Below are positions 5,561 to 13,587 of a stretch of 18,695 bases of DNA, one piece after another (positions within the stretch are counted from its first letter, which is position 1; each line of letters starts with the position of its first letter). The notes under the pieces are model-generated. The model searched no databases. It had not been told where the DNA came from and saw only the letters and a program-made list of their open reading frames with translations. The DNA is from JAJDAN01 sp046583095 (lineage in GTDB: Bacteria; Myxococcota_A; UBA9160; UBA4427). The DNA lies in the NCBI GenBank assembly GCA_046583095.1, contig JAYGDB010000159.1:1-18695 (forward strand), given 5' to 3'. The translations under genes and the position numbers were made by a program.

Positions 5561-8073
5561 CGGCCGAAGATCCGAGCCCAGAAGCCGCGCTCGCGCCTGG
5601 GGCGCCGCTGGTCGCGTTGGCGGCCGTCTCCGGGAAGGTTCGACGGCTCGATGCTCGCGCCCTGTCGCGTGCACAGTCGCGTCGGCTCGGTGCCGCGCAG
5701 GAACAACTCCGTCACCCGCTTGGGACATCCCGCCAGTGCCACCGCACCGGTCTCTGGATGAATTTCCAACTCGCGAACGCTCGGGGGTGGCAAGAAAGCG
5801 CCGCGAACGTGCTTTCCAACCACAGCCGTCATGAAGTCGACCCATATGGGGAGTGCCCCCCGACTGCTCTGCACACCGATGGTACGCGGCTCGTCGTATC
5901 CCACCCAGACCAGCGTGACGAGTTCTGGCGTGAAACCGACGAACCAGAGGTCGTGCTCATCGTCCGTGGTCCCGGTCTTGCCCGCCACCGGCCCTCGGAA
6001 CCCCATGGCTCGCACGCGCCTGCCCGTACCCCGGTCGATCACGCCTTCGAGGAGCGAGATCGCCAGATAGGCCACCCCCTCGTCGAGCACCCGCTCGAAG
6101 CGCAGCTTGCGGCGCTCGAGGGTCTCGCCTCGCGCGACCACGTCCTCGAAGGTATGAGGCTGCGGGCGGGTGCCGCCGTTCGCAATCGTCGCGTACGCTC
6201 GCGCGATCTCGAAGGGCGACACGGTGGCGGTTCCGAGTGGCAGACTCGCGACCCGGGGCAAGTCGCTGCTGACTCCGAGACGCCTCGCCATATCGAGGAT
6301 GCGATCGGAACCGATCTCCAGCCCCAGTCGGATCACCGGGATGTTCAGGGAGTGCTCGAGGGCGTAACGCGCCGCCACCGGCCCCCGGAACTCGTGATCG
6401 TAGTTGCGCGGCTCCCAGACGCCTCCGTTGATGTCGAGGGCAAGGGGGGAATCGTCGAGCAGCGTGGCCAGCGTGATCGCGGGCGGCTGCGAGCCAAGTT
6501 GCTCGAGTGCGGCCACGTAGGCGAACGGTTTGAAGACGCTGCCAGCCTGACGCCGTGCCTGGGTGCAACGGTCGAACTGCGACAACCCGTAGTTTCGCCC
6601 CCCCACGAGCGCCAACACCTCGCCGGTCTGCGGACGCATCGAAATGAGGCAGCCCTGCAGTCGCTTGCCCGGGTCTTCGGACTCGGGGTCCGGATGCTCG
6701 AGTTCGATCCGCTCCAGTCCTCGCAGCAGCGCGCGCACCCCGGCGCGCTGCATGCGCGGATCCAGCGTGGAGAAGATTTCGAGCCCCTCGACGGCCAGCA
6801 GGTCCTGGTCGTACACCTCCGGGAGCTGGCGACGGAGTACGTCCAGGAAGTAGCGCGACTCGCCCACCTCGGGGGTCACGACTGCCACGCGAATCGGCGA
6901 CGCGACCGCCTCTTCGTACTCGGCTCGGGTGAGGCGGCCCTGCTCGTGCATCAGCTGGAGCACCAGGTTGCGTCGCACGCGGGCACGCTCCCGGTGTCGA
7001 TGAGGCGAGATGCGGTTCGGCGACTGGACGATCGCGGCGAGCAGCGCCGACTCGGCGATCGTCAGCTCGCCGGCACGCTTCCCGAAGTAGAAGCTCGCCG
7101 CCTCTCCCACGCCGTGGATCTCCGTCGAGCCGCGCTGACCGAGGTAGATCTCATTCAGGTAGGTCTCGAGGATCGCCTCCTTGTCGTACCGGGCCTCGAC
7201 GAGCAGGGCCATCACAGCCTCGGTGAACTTTCGCTGCAGGGTCTGCTCGGGGGTGAGGAAGAAATTCTTGACGAGCTGCTGGGTCAGCGTGCTCGCACCC
7301 TGACGGATGCGCCCCGCCCGGAGGTTCGCGACGAACGCGCCGGCGATGCGGCGGAGATCGACACCATGGTGACTCTCGAAGCGTTGATCCTCGACGGCCA
7401 GCACCGCGTCGGAGAGATGACGCGGCAGGTCATCGAGCCGAACGAGGTCGCGCTGCTCCCGGTCGAGTCCGTAGTACGCACCCACCAGCTGGGGCTCGAG
7501 CAGCACCGCACCGAGTTCCCGGCTCGGCGAGACCTCGTGGATCGAATCGATCTGGTTCCCGTTGAGCCGGATCGCGACCGAGCGTGCGGGCTCGGCCCGC
7601 GTGGGATGCTCGAAGGCCCGCAGGTGGACCTGCAGCTGACCGCGGTCCCAGCGGTAGCGGCCCGGCGCGAGAGCCCCGGGCGTGTTGCGCTCGCGGTACC
7701 CGAGCCGTTCGAGGGTTTCGGGCAGCTCGATCAGCTTCCAGTCGAGCCCGGGATACAGGATCGTCGGCGCTGAGAACACCTTCGAGGGAACCGAGAAGCG
7801 ACGACCTTCGAAGCGCCCGACCACGATCCGGTCCTGCCGCAGAACCCAGGTCGAAGTCCAGAAGCCCGCGACGAGGGCGACGACTGCGAGCGCGCCTCCC
7901 CAGCTGCGGAGGCGCATGGGGCCGCGCGGAGGCGGCCTGGATCCGCCCCGGCGCCTCGACTTCTGCTTGCGGGCGGGCTTCTTCTGCGAAGACGAGCGGG
8001 CCGCGCGGGTCGCTGTCTTCCTGCGACTTCCCGACCGCTTCCGCGCGCCCTTGCTCGACCCGCTCCTCGCCAC
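5557..8073 (-). CDS. Bifunctional class A penicillin-binding protein, PBP1b type
   Basis: Polymerises lipid II (GT51 glycosyltransferase) and cross-links peptides (DD-transpeptidase) at the outer face of the inner membrane. About 838 aa. A very basic Ser/Lys/Arg-rich cytoplasmic tail (1-55) precedes one membrane anchor (~58-78). A UB2H-like domain follows (~85-160, containing SVPSKVFSAPTILYPGL and LERLGYRE), as in PBP1b. GT51 has catalytic Glu in AVEDQRFESHHG (~228), then QGASTLTQQLVKNFFL and LNEIYLGQRG. The transpeptidase has SVFK (~511), SLN (~574) and KTGT (~698), all intact. The C-terminus is again basic. GTG at 8071-8073 was chosen because GGGGGA lies 5 nt upstream and because longer in-frame starts would run into the divergent argH. 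It leads the PBP-TPR-lspA unit. Confidence 0.93.
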   Translation of the reverse strand: MARSGSSKGARKRSGSRRKTATRAARSSSQKKPARKQKSRRRGGSRPPPRGPMRLRSWGGALAVVALVAGFWTSTWVLRQDRIVVGRFEGRRFSVPSKVFSAPTILYPGLDWKLIELPETLERLGYRERNTPGALAPGRYRWDRGQLQVHLRAFEHPTRAEPARSVAIRLNGNQIDSIHEVSPSRELGAVLLEPQLVGAYYGLDREQRDLVRLDDLPRHLSDAVLAVEDQRFESHHGVDLRRIAGAFVANLRAGRIRQGASTLTQQLVKNFFLTPEQTLQRKFTEAVMALLVEARYDKEAILETYLNEIYLGQRGSTEIHGVGEAASFYFGKRAGELTIAESALLAAIVQSPNRISPHRHRERARVRRNLVLQLMHEQGRLTRAEYEEAVASPIRVAVVTPEVGESRYFLDVLRRQLPEVYDQDLLAVEGLEIFSTLDPRMQRAGVRALLRGLERIELEHPDPESEDPGKRLQGCLISMRPQTGEVLALVGGRNYGLSQFDRCTQARRQAGSVFKPFAYVAALEQLGSQPPAITLATLLDDSPLALDINGGVWEPRNYDHEFRGPVAARYALEHSLNIPVIRLGLEIGSDRILDMARRLGVSSDLPRVASLPLGTATVSPFEIARAYATIANGGTRPQPHTFEDVVARGETLERRKLRFERVLDEGVAYLAISLLEGVIDRGTGRRVRAMGFRGPVAGKTGTTDDEHDLWFVGFTPELVTLVWVGYDEPRTIGVQSSRGALPIWVDFMTAVVGKHVRGAFLPPPSVRELEIHPETGAVALAGCPKRVTELFLRGTEPTRLCTRQGASIEPSNLPGDGRQRDQRRPRRERGFWARIFGR

Positions 8074-8169
8074 GCTCGTCCCCCGTCCCGCGTCCGGCAG
8101 CGTACCGCCGCTTCCCCCCGCGTGGGCCCAGCGCTTGAAAAAACCATGGAAAACCGCGAGATTACCCGC

Positions 8170-9588
8170 ATGCCGGCGAACAAAAAGCCTTGGGGTGGAC
8201 GCTTTGACGAAGCCACCAACCCTGCTGTCGAGCGCTTCAGCGCCTCGGTCCACTTCGACCGGGCGCTGGCCCGCTACGACATCCGGGGCTCGATCGCGCA
8301 CGCCCGCATGCTCGGCCGCAGCGGGATCATCTCCGATGCGGACGTCGAAATTCTGGTCTCCGGACTAGCCGACATACAGACGGAGCTGGAGGCGGGTGAG
8401 TTCCCCTTCGATGCCAGCCTCGAAGACATCCACATGAACATCGAGGCCCGGCTGAGGGATCGCGTAGGCGAGGTGGCGGGGCGGCTCCACACGGGCCGGT
8501 CCCGAAACGACCAGGTAGCCAGCGACCTCGCGCTGTATCTGCGCGACGCGAACTCTGCGGCCGCGCGGGGCCTCCTCGGGCTGCGGCAGGCGCTCGTCGA
8601 GCGGGCGGGCGAGCATGTCGAGACGGTGCTCCCCGGCTACACGCACCTGCAGCGGGCACAGCCCGTCCGGCTCGCCCACCACTGGCTCGCCTACGTCGAG
8701 ATGCTGGGTCGAGACGCCTCGCGCTTCCACGACGCACGGGCACGGCTCAGCGCGTCACCCCTCGGTTCCGGCGCGCTCGCAGGCTCGACCTTGCCCCTCG
8801 ATCCGAGTGACACAGCGGCTGCCCTGGGCTTCGCGGAGCCCACCCGCAACAGCATGGACGCGGTCTCGTCCCGAGATGCGGCGATGGAATTCCTGGCCGC
8901 GTCGGCAATCGCCATGGTGCACCTCTCGCGCCTGTCGGAAGAGCTCGTCATCTGGTCGACTACCGAGTTCGGCTTCATCGAGTTGGCCGACGCCTACTCG
9001 ACGGGGTCGAGCCTGATGCCCCAGAAGAAGAACCCGGACGTCCCGGAGCTCGTGCGCGGCAAGACCGGTCGTGTGATCGGCAACCTCGTCTCCCTGCTGA
9101 CGACCATGAAGGGGCTTCCGCTCACCTACAACCGGGACATGCAAGAAGACAAGGAACCGATCTTCGATTCCGCAGCCACCCTGTCCGACTCGCTCGAGGT
9201 GACCACCGGTGCGATTGCGACATTGCGGGTGGACGTGGAGCGCATGCGAGCCGCAGCCCAGGATCCGATGCTGCTCGCCACCGATCTGGCCGAGGTACTG
9301 GTTCGGGAGGGAGTGCCCTTCCGAGAGGCCCACGAGGCAGTCGGCAAGATAGTCGGCCACTGCACCGCGAAGGGGACGGACCTGCGCGCCCTGAACGGGT
9401 CCGAGATGCGCGGCTTCCACCCGGCGTTCCCCGCTGGCGCAGCAGAGCTACTGGATCTCGACGGCAGTCTCGAGCAGCGCAGCCTCGCTGGCGGGACTGC
9501 GAGTAAGACCGTCCGGTCTGCCCTCGAGCGGGCCGTGGACGAGATCGAGGAAGAGGCAGAGCTCCTCGAACAGGAAGCGGGAGAATGA
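8170..9588 (+). CDS. argH: Argininosuccinate lyase
   Basis: Cleaves argininosuccinate to arginine and fumarate, the last step of arginine synthesis. The 472 aa have the family N-terminus KKPWGGRF (5-12), LHTGRSRNDQVASDL (106-120), GYTHLQRAQP (156-165, with the conserved His) and the lyase signature GSSLMPQKKNPD (279-290) with the catalytic serine S281. I chose ATG 8170 because ArgH proteins normally begin only a few residues before the WGGRF motif. ATG 8146 and GTG 8122 are in frame, and no candidate has a strong Shine-Dalgarno. The gene diverges from the PBP gene, with a 96-bp gap that should hold both promoters; I could not identify a clear -35/-10 pair there. It heads the long plus-strand unit and overlaps the next gene by ATGA. 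Confidence 0.95.
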   Translation: MPANKKPWGGRFDEATNPAVERFSASVHFDRALARYDIRGSIAHARMLGRSGIISDADVEILVSGLADIQTELEAGEFPFDASLEDIHMNIEARLRDRVGEVAGRLHTGRSRNDQVASDLALYLRDANSAAARGLLGLRQALVERAGEHVETVLPGYTHLQRAQPVRLAHHWLAYVEMLGRDASRFHDARARLSASPLGSGALAGSTLPLDPSDTAAALGFAEPTRNSMDAVSSRDAAMEFLAASAIAMVHLSRLSEELVIWSTTEFGFIELADAYSTGSSLMPQKKNPDVPELVRGKTGRVIGNLVSLLTTMKGLPLTYNRDMQEDKEPIFDSAATLSDSLEVTTGAIATLRVDVERMRAAAQDPMLLATDLAEVLVREGVPFREAHEAVGKIVGHCTAKGTDLRALNGSEMRGFHPAFPAGAAELLDLDGSLEQRSLAGGTASKTVRSALERAVDEIEEEAELLEQEAGE

Positions 9589-9728
9589 GGCGGCTCGTTC
9601 TCGTGGGCATCATATTGTCCGGGTTGGTCCTGGCGGGCTGCGGCAAGTACGGCAAGCCGGTGCGGCAAGCGCCACAGGATCCCGACGCCGAGAAGCGGTA
9701 CACCTTGGTAGAAGCCGCAAGCTCCTAG
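9585..9728 (+). CDS. Small LptM/YifL/LppL-like lipoprotein, 47 aa
   Basis: A 48-codon gene whose ATG overlaps the argH TGA (ATGA at 9585-9588). The protein begins MRRLVLVGIILSGLVLAGCG: two arginines, a hydrophobic signal stretch and the classic lipobox LAGC with C19 as lipidation site. Mature residues CGKYGKPV resemble the CGxxGPLY start of the LptM (YifL) / LppL family, whose gene commonly sits directly before lysA-dapF or dapF. LptM in E. coli associates with the LPS-transport protein LptD in the outer membrane; transfer of that role here is inference. lysA starts 32 bp downstream with its own ribosome-binding site. The gene is easy to miss because of its length. Confidence 0.85.
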   Translation: MRRLVLVGIILSGLVLAGCGKYGKPVRQAPQDPDAEKRYTLVEAASS

Positions 9729-9760
9729 CGCCCACGCAACAGCGAGAGGAAGGAACAGGA

Positions 9761-11035
9761 ATGAGTGACGCCCACTTCGAGGCGTTCCCTCGGCGAGACG
9801 GTTGTCTCTACGCCGAAGGGCTGCCTGTGGCGGACATCGCCGCCCAGGTCGGCACCCCTGTGTATCTCTACAGCGCGGGCGCCCTCCTCCACGCCTACGA
9901 CGGGATCGACGAGGCGTTTGCAGGTTGCCCTCACCTGATCTGTTACTCCATCAAGGCCAACATGAACCTGGCGGTGGTGAACACCCTGGTTCGCCGCGGC
10001 GCAGGTATCGACGTCACCAGCCGCGGCGAGCTCTTCCGGGCACGCGCCGCCGGCGCGGATCCCGAGAAGATCGTCTATTCGGGTGTCGGCAAGCGGGACG
10101 ATGAGATCCGGGCAGCTCTCGAGGAGGGCATCAAGCTCTTCAACGTCGAGTCGCGCGCCGAGCTGCGTCACATCGACTCCGTGGCGGGTGCGATGGGTGT
10201 GCGCGCTCCAATTGCGTTCCGCGTCAATCCGGATGTCGATCCGCAGACCCACCCGTACATCTCGACGGGCCTGCGGACGAGCAAGTTCGGCGTTCCGATT
10301 TCCGAGGCCGTCGAGGCATACGCGGAGGCCAAGGCGCTTCCGAACGTCGATGTGATCGGCCTGGACTGCCACATCGGGTCGCAGCTCGTCTCGATCGAGC
10401 CCTTCGCGGACGCCCTGGCCCGCGTGGCGAGCCTCGTGGTTGAGCTGCGCGGGGCCGGTCACGGCATCGAGATCATCGACGTAGGCGGCGGGCTCGGCGT
10501 GATGTACGCCGAGGAAGTTCCGCCGTCACCCGCAGAATACGCGGCCGCCGTGCAGGGGGCCGTCGGGGATCTCGACTGCGAGATCGTCCTCGAGCCGGGA
10601 CGTTCGCTCACCGCCAACGCGGGTATCTTCGTCACCCGGGTCCTCTACACGAAGGGAAGTGACGAGAAGAGTTTCGTCGTGGTCGACGGTGGCATGAACG
10701 ACCTGCTGCGACCGGCGCTCTACGGCTCGTACCAGCGCATCGAGCCGGTCGGGCAGGCAAGACCCGGCGTGCAGAAGGTCGACATCGTGGGGCCGGTATG
10801 TGAGTCGGGCGACTTCTTCGCGAAGGATCGGTCGTTCCCGAGCGTCGAAGAAGGCGACCTGGTCGCCGTCCGCTCCGCCGGCGCATACGGATTCTCGATG
10901 TCATCGAACTACAACGGGCGTCCCCGCTGCGCCGAGGTGCTGGTGCGCGGCAACCGTTTCGCGGTGGTGCGCGAGCGGGAGAACCTCGAAGACCTCGTGC
11001 GTGGGGAGACGATCCCCGAGGACTTGACGTCGTGA
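9761..11035 (+). CDS. lysA: Diaminopimelate decarboxylase
   Basis: PLP-dependent enzyme converting meso-diaminopimelate to L-lysine and CO2, the last lysine step. The 424 aa are full length. PLP-binding Lys is K65 in YSIKANMN. Further motifs are HIGSQ (204-208), GGGLG (242-246), EPGRS (279-282 region), the active-site CESGD (347-351) contributed to the partner subunit, and GAYGFSMSSNYNGRPR (374-389). The start is ATG with a purine-rich leader (AGAGGAAGGAACAGGA) immediately upstream, the strongest ribosome-binding site in the unit. The TGA overlaps the dapF ATG by one base. Confidence 0.97.
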   Translation: MSDAHFEAFPRRDGCLYAEGLPVADIAAQVGTPVYLYSAGALLHAYDGIDEAFAGCPHLICYSIKANMNLAVVNTLVRRGAGIDVTSRGELFRARAAGADPEKIVYSGVGKRDDEIRAALEEGIKLFNVESRAELRHIDSVAGAMGVRAPIAFRVNPDVDPQTHPYISTGLRTSKFGVPISEAVEAYAEAKALPNVDVIGLDCHIGSQLVSIEPFADALARVASLVVELRGAGHGIEIIDVGGGLGVMYAEEVPPSPAEYAAAVQGAVGDLDCEIVLEPGRSLTANAGIFVTRVLYTKGSDEKSFVVVDGGMNDLLRPALYGSYQRIEPVGQARPGVQKVDIVGPVCESGDFFAKDRSFPSVEEGDLVAVRSAGAYGFSMSSNYNGRPRCAEVLVRGNRFAVVRERENLEDLVRGETIPEDLTS

Positions 11036-11898
11036 TGCGCTTCATCGACTTCACGAAGATGCACGGAGCCGGGAACGACTTCGTGGTGCTCGACGGGATC
11101 CGCGACGACCTACCCGAGATGGAGACCTTCTCGCAGCGAATCGGTCATCGGCAGTTCGGCATCGGCTGCGACCAGATCCTCGTGGCGCGACAGCCCCGAG
11201 ATCCCGACGCCGCCGACTTCCGGATGGAGATCTACAACCGGGACGGCTCCCAGGTGGAGATGTGCGGGAACGGGATCCGCGCCTTCTTCAAGTTCCTGCG
11301 CGACCGCGGGTACTGGGATACCGACACGCTGCGGGTCGAGACCCTGGGCGGTGTCGTGGTGCCTCACTGGGCCGGGGACGATCTCGTTCGGGTCGACATG
11401 GGCCGCCCGGTGCTGGCACCGGAGAAGATCCCGACGACTCTGATGTCCGGGGACGGTCCGGTGCTCGACGTCCCGCTCCGGCTCGAGGATGGAGACGCTG
11501 AAGCGGAAGTGACGCTCTCCTCTGCTTCGATGGGAAATCCGCACGCGGTGGTCGTGGTCGAAGACGCGGAGACCGCCCCCGTCGAGCGCCTGGGACCCCG
11601 GATCGAGAATCACCCGGCCTTCCCGGCGCGCACCAACGTCGAGTTCATCGAGATCGTCTCGCGCACCCACATCCGCCAGCGCACCTGGGAACGCGGCGTC
11701 GGCGAGACGCTGGCGTGCGGGAGTGGGGCCTGCGCGGTGGGGGTCGTCTCGATGTTGCGGGACGCGGTCGATCGGGAGGTTCGGGTCGAGCTACGAGGCG
11801 GTGACCTCACCATCGCGTGGCAGGGCGGCGACGCGCCGGTCTTCATGACCGGCCCAGCCGTCGAGGTATTCACGGGTCGCATCCCCGTCCGTGACTGA
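11035..11898 (+). CDS. dapF: Diaminopimelate epimerase
   Basis: Cofactor-independent epimerase turning LL-diaminopimelate into meso-diaminopimelate for lysine and peptidoglycan. The 287 aa show FTKMHGAGNDFVV (6-18), the first catalytic cysteine C77 in EMCGNGIR, and the second, C228, in ETLACGSGACA. Both halves of the two-fold pseudo-symmetric fold are present. ATG 11035-11037 shares its A with the lysA stop (TGATG); GTG 11032 immediately before is possible, but it would only add one residue. dapA follows after 30 bp. Confidence 0.97.
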   Translation: MRFIDFTKMHGAGNDFVVLDGIRDDLPEMETFSQRIGHRQFGIGCDQILVARQPRDPDAADFRMEIYNRDGSQVEMCGNGIRAFFKFLRDRGYWDTDTLRVETLGGVVVPHWAGDDLVRVDMGRPVLAPEKIPTTLMSGDGPVLDVPLRLEDGDAEAEVTLSSASMGNPHAVVVVEDAETAPVERLGPRIENHPAFPARTNVEFIEIVSRTHIRQRTWERGVGETLACGSGACAVGVVSMLRDAVDREVRVELRGGDLTIAWQGGDAPVFMTGPAVEVFTGRIPVRD

Positions 11899-11928
11899 CT
11901 CGGTCTGAGAGAAACAGCGGAGTTCATC

Positions 11929-12801
11929 ATGTTCGAAGGCGTACTGACGGCACTGGCCACACCGTTTCGAGACGGCGCGATCGACGAGAAGGCGCTGCGC
12001 GGACTAGTCGCGCGCCAGATCGCCGCGGGGATCGACGGCCTGGTTCCGTGTGGGTCGACCGGCGAGTCTGCGACCCTCTCCCACGAAGAACACGAGCGCG
12101 TCATCGAGATCGTCGTCGATGCAGCAGCGGGACAGGTTCCGGTGGTTGCCGGGACGGGCTCGAACAGCACCACCGAGGCGATTCGCCTCACCCTGCACGC
12201 CAAGCAGGCGGGTGCGGTAGCAGCGCTTCTCATCTCCCCCTACTACAACAAGCCCACCCAGGCGGGGCTCGTCGCACACTACGAGGCGATCGCCCTGGCC
12301 ACCGAGCTGCCACTGATCGTCTACAACATCCCCGGACGCACGGCGTCGAACATCCTGCCGACGACCCTCGCCCAGCTCGCCCAGATCGAGTACGTGGTGG
12401 GCGTCAAGGAAGCGTGTGGCGACATCGACCAGATCGCGCACGTGATCGACCAGTGCCCGAAGGACTTCGACGTCCTCTCGGGAGACGACTCGATGACCCT
12501 GCCGGTGATGGCAATGGGCGGACAGGGCGTCATCTCGACGACCTCGAACGTGGCTCCCGAGCAGATGCTGGAGCTGGTCCGCGTGTTCCGGTCCGGCGAT
12601 TCCGTGCGCGCTCTCAGCCTCCATCAGCAGTTGATACCGCTCTTCGACGCGCTCTTCTGTGAGACGAACCCGATCCCCCTCAAGGCGGCGCTGGGCATCA
12701 TGGGCCTGATAGACCCGGAGATTCGGCTGCCCCTGACCCCGATCACCCAACCCAATCGCGAGGCCTTGCAGGTCACCTTGAAGGAGCTCGGGTTCGCATG
12801 A
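11929..12801 (+). CDS. dapA: 4-hydroxy-tetrahydrodipicolinate synthase
   Basis: Condenses pyruvate with aspartate-semialdehyde, the first committed step of the DAP/lysine branch. The 290 aa form the expected TIM barrel. The Schiff-base lysine is K160 in VGVKEACGD. The proton-relay residues are Y132 in YNIPGRT (with R137), Y106 in SPYYNKP and T44 in GSTGES. The motif has Ser at 43 where E. coli has Thr, a conservative change also found in the wider family. A GGAG lies 7 nt before the ATG. The TGA overlaps dapB by ATGA. Confidence 0.97.
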   Translation: MFEGVLTALATPFRDGAIDEKALRGLVARQIAAGIDGLVPCGSTGESATLSHEEHERVIEIVVDAAAGQVPVVAGTGSNSTTEAIRLTLHAKQAGAVAALLISPYYNKPTQAGLVAHYEAIALATELPLIVYNIPGRTASNILPTTLAQLAQIEYVVGVKEACGDIDQIAHVIDQCPKDFDVLSGDDSMTLPVMAMGGQGVISTTSNVAPEQMLELVRVFRSGDSVRALSLHQQLIPLFDALFCETNPIPLKAALGIMGLIDPEIRLPLTPITQPNREALQVTLKELGFA

Positions 12802-13586
12802 CGCCGAAGCGAATCGCCGTGGTCGGCGCCATGGGGCGCATGGGCCAGATGGTCCGACAGGTCATCGCGCGAGACCCGGGCCTCGTCCTGGGTGGAGCCC
12901 TCGAGCGTTCGGGTCATCCCGACCTCGGCGAGCCGGTCGACGGCACCCCGCTGACCGACGAGCCGTCCGCCGCCATACGCGGCAACCAGGTCGTCATCGA
13001 CTTCTCGGAGCCGGAGTCGACACTCATCAACCTGCAGATCGCCGCCGGCGCAGGGGTGGCCTACGTGACCGGCACGACGGGCTTCGACGCCGAGGGCATG
13101 AAGAAAATCCAGGAGCACGCCGAGCGAGTTCCGGTCTGTCACGCGCCGAATTTCTCACTCGCGGTGAACGTCCTGGCGTGGCTCGTTCGCGAGGCGGCCG
13201 CCAAACTCGGCCCGGATTTCGACGCGGAGCTCTTCGAACTGCACCACAGCGCGAAGCGCGACGCCCCGAGCGGCACGGCGCTGCGACTCGCCGAGGCGGT
13301 CGCCGAAGGCCGCGGCCATAACCTCGCCGAGCACCTGCTGCTCGAGCGGGCCGGGGACGTCGGCGACCGGAGAGACCGGGCGATCGCCATCCAGACGCTG
13401 CGGGGCGGCGACAACGCGGGAGAGCACACCGTGATGTTCGTCGGCCGCGGCGAGCGGGTCGAACTCGTACACCGCTCCGCTACCCGGGAGCATTTTGCCG
13501 AGGGCGCCGTCCGGGTCGCCAGCTGGCTGGTTGGCAAGGATGCGGGGCTCTACCCTGTGGAGGCGATCTTCGGCCTGAAGGACTGA
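12798..13586 (+). CDS. dapB: 4-hydroxy-tetrahydrodipicolinate reductase
   Basis: NAD(P)H-dependent reduction of the DapA product to tetrahydrodipicolinate. The 262 aa carry the Rossmann motif VVGAMGRMG (8-16), VTGTTGF (90-96), APNFSLAVN (116-124) and the active-site ELHHSAKRDAPSGTA (147-161) with H149/H150 and K153. The C-terminal RGGDNAGEHTV has Asn-Ala where many relatives have xVGEHTV, a harmless-looking variation. ATG overlaps the dapA stop. Only one base separates its TGA from the ATG of the P450 that follows. Confidence 0.97.
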   Translation: MTPKRIAVVGAMGRMGQMVRQVIARDPGLVLGGALERSGHPDLGEPVDGTPLTDEPSAAIRGNQVVIDFSEPESTLINLQIAAGAGVAYVTGTTGFDAEGMKKIQEHAERVPVCHAPNFSLAVNVLAWLVREAAAKLGPDFDAELFELHHSAKRDAPSGTALRLAEAVAEGRGHNLAEHLLLERAGDVGDRRDRAIAIQTLRGGDNAGEHTVMFVGRGERVELVHRSATREHFAEGAVRVASWLVGKDAGLYPVEAIFGLKD

Positions 13587-13587
13587 A

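Noticed and set aside
5617..7773. 718-codon open frame on the plus strand opposite the PBP gene
   Set aside because: It is antisense to a protein with every catalytic motif intact, has low-complexity His/Arg/Glu-rich composition and matches no family. High GC makes such antisense frames common.
8074..8169. Promoters for the divergent PBP and argH genes
   Set aside because: Both must be near, but I found no -35/-10 pair better than chance in this GC-rich gap, so none is annotated.
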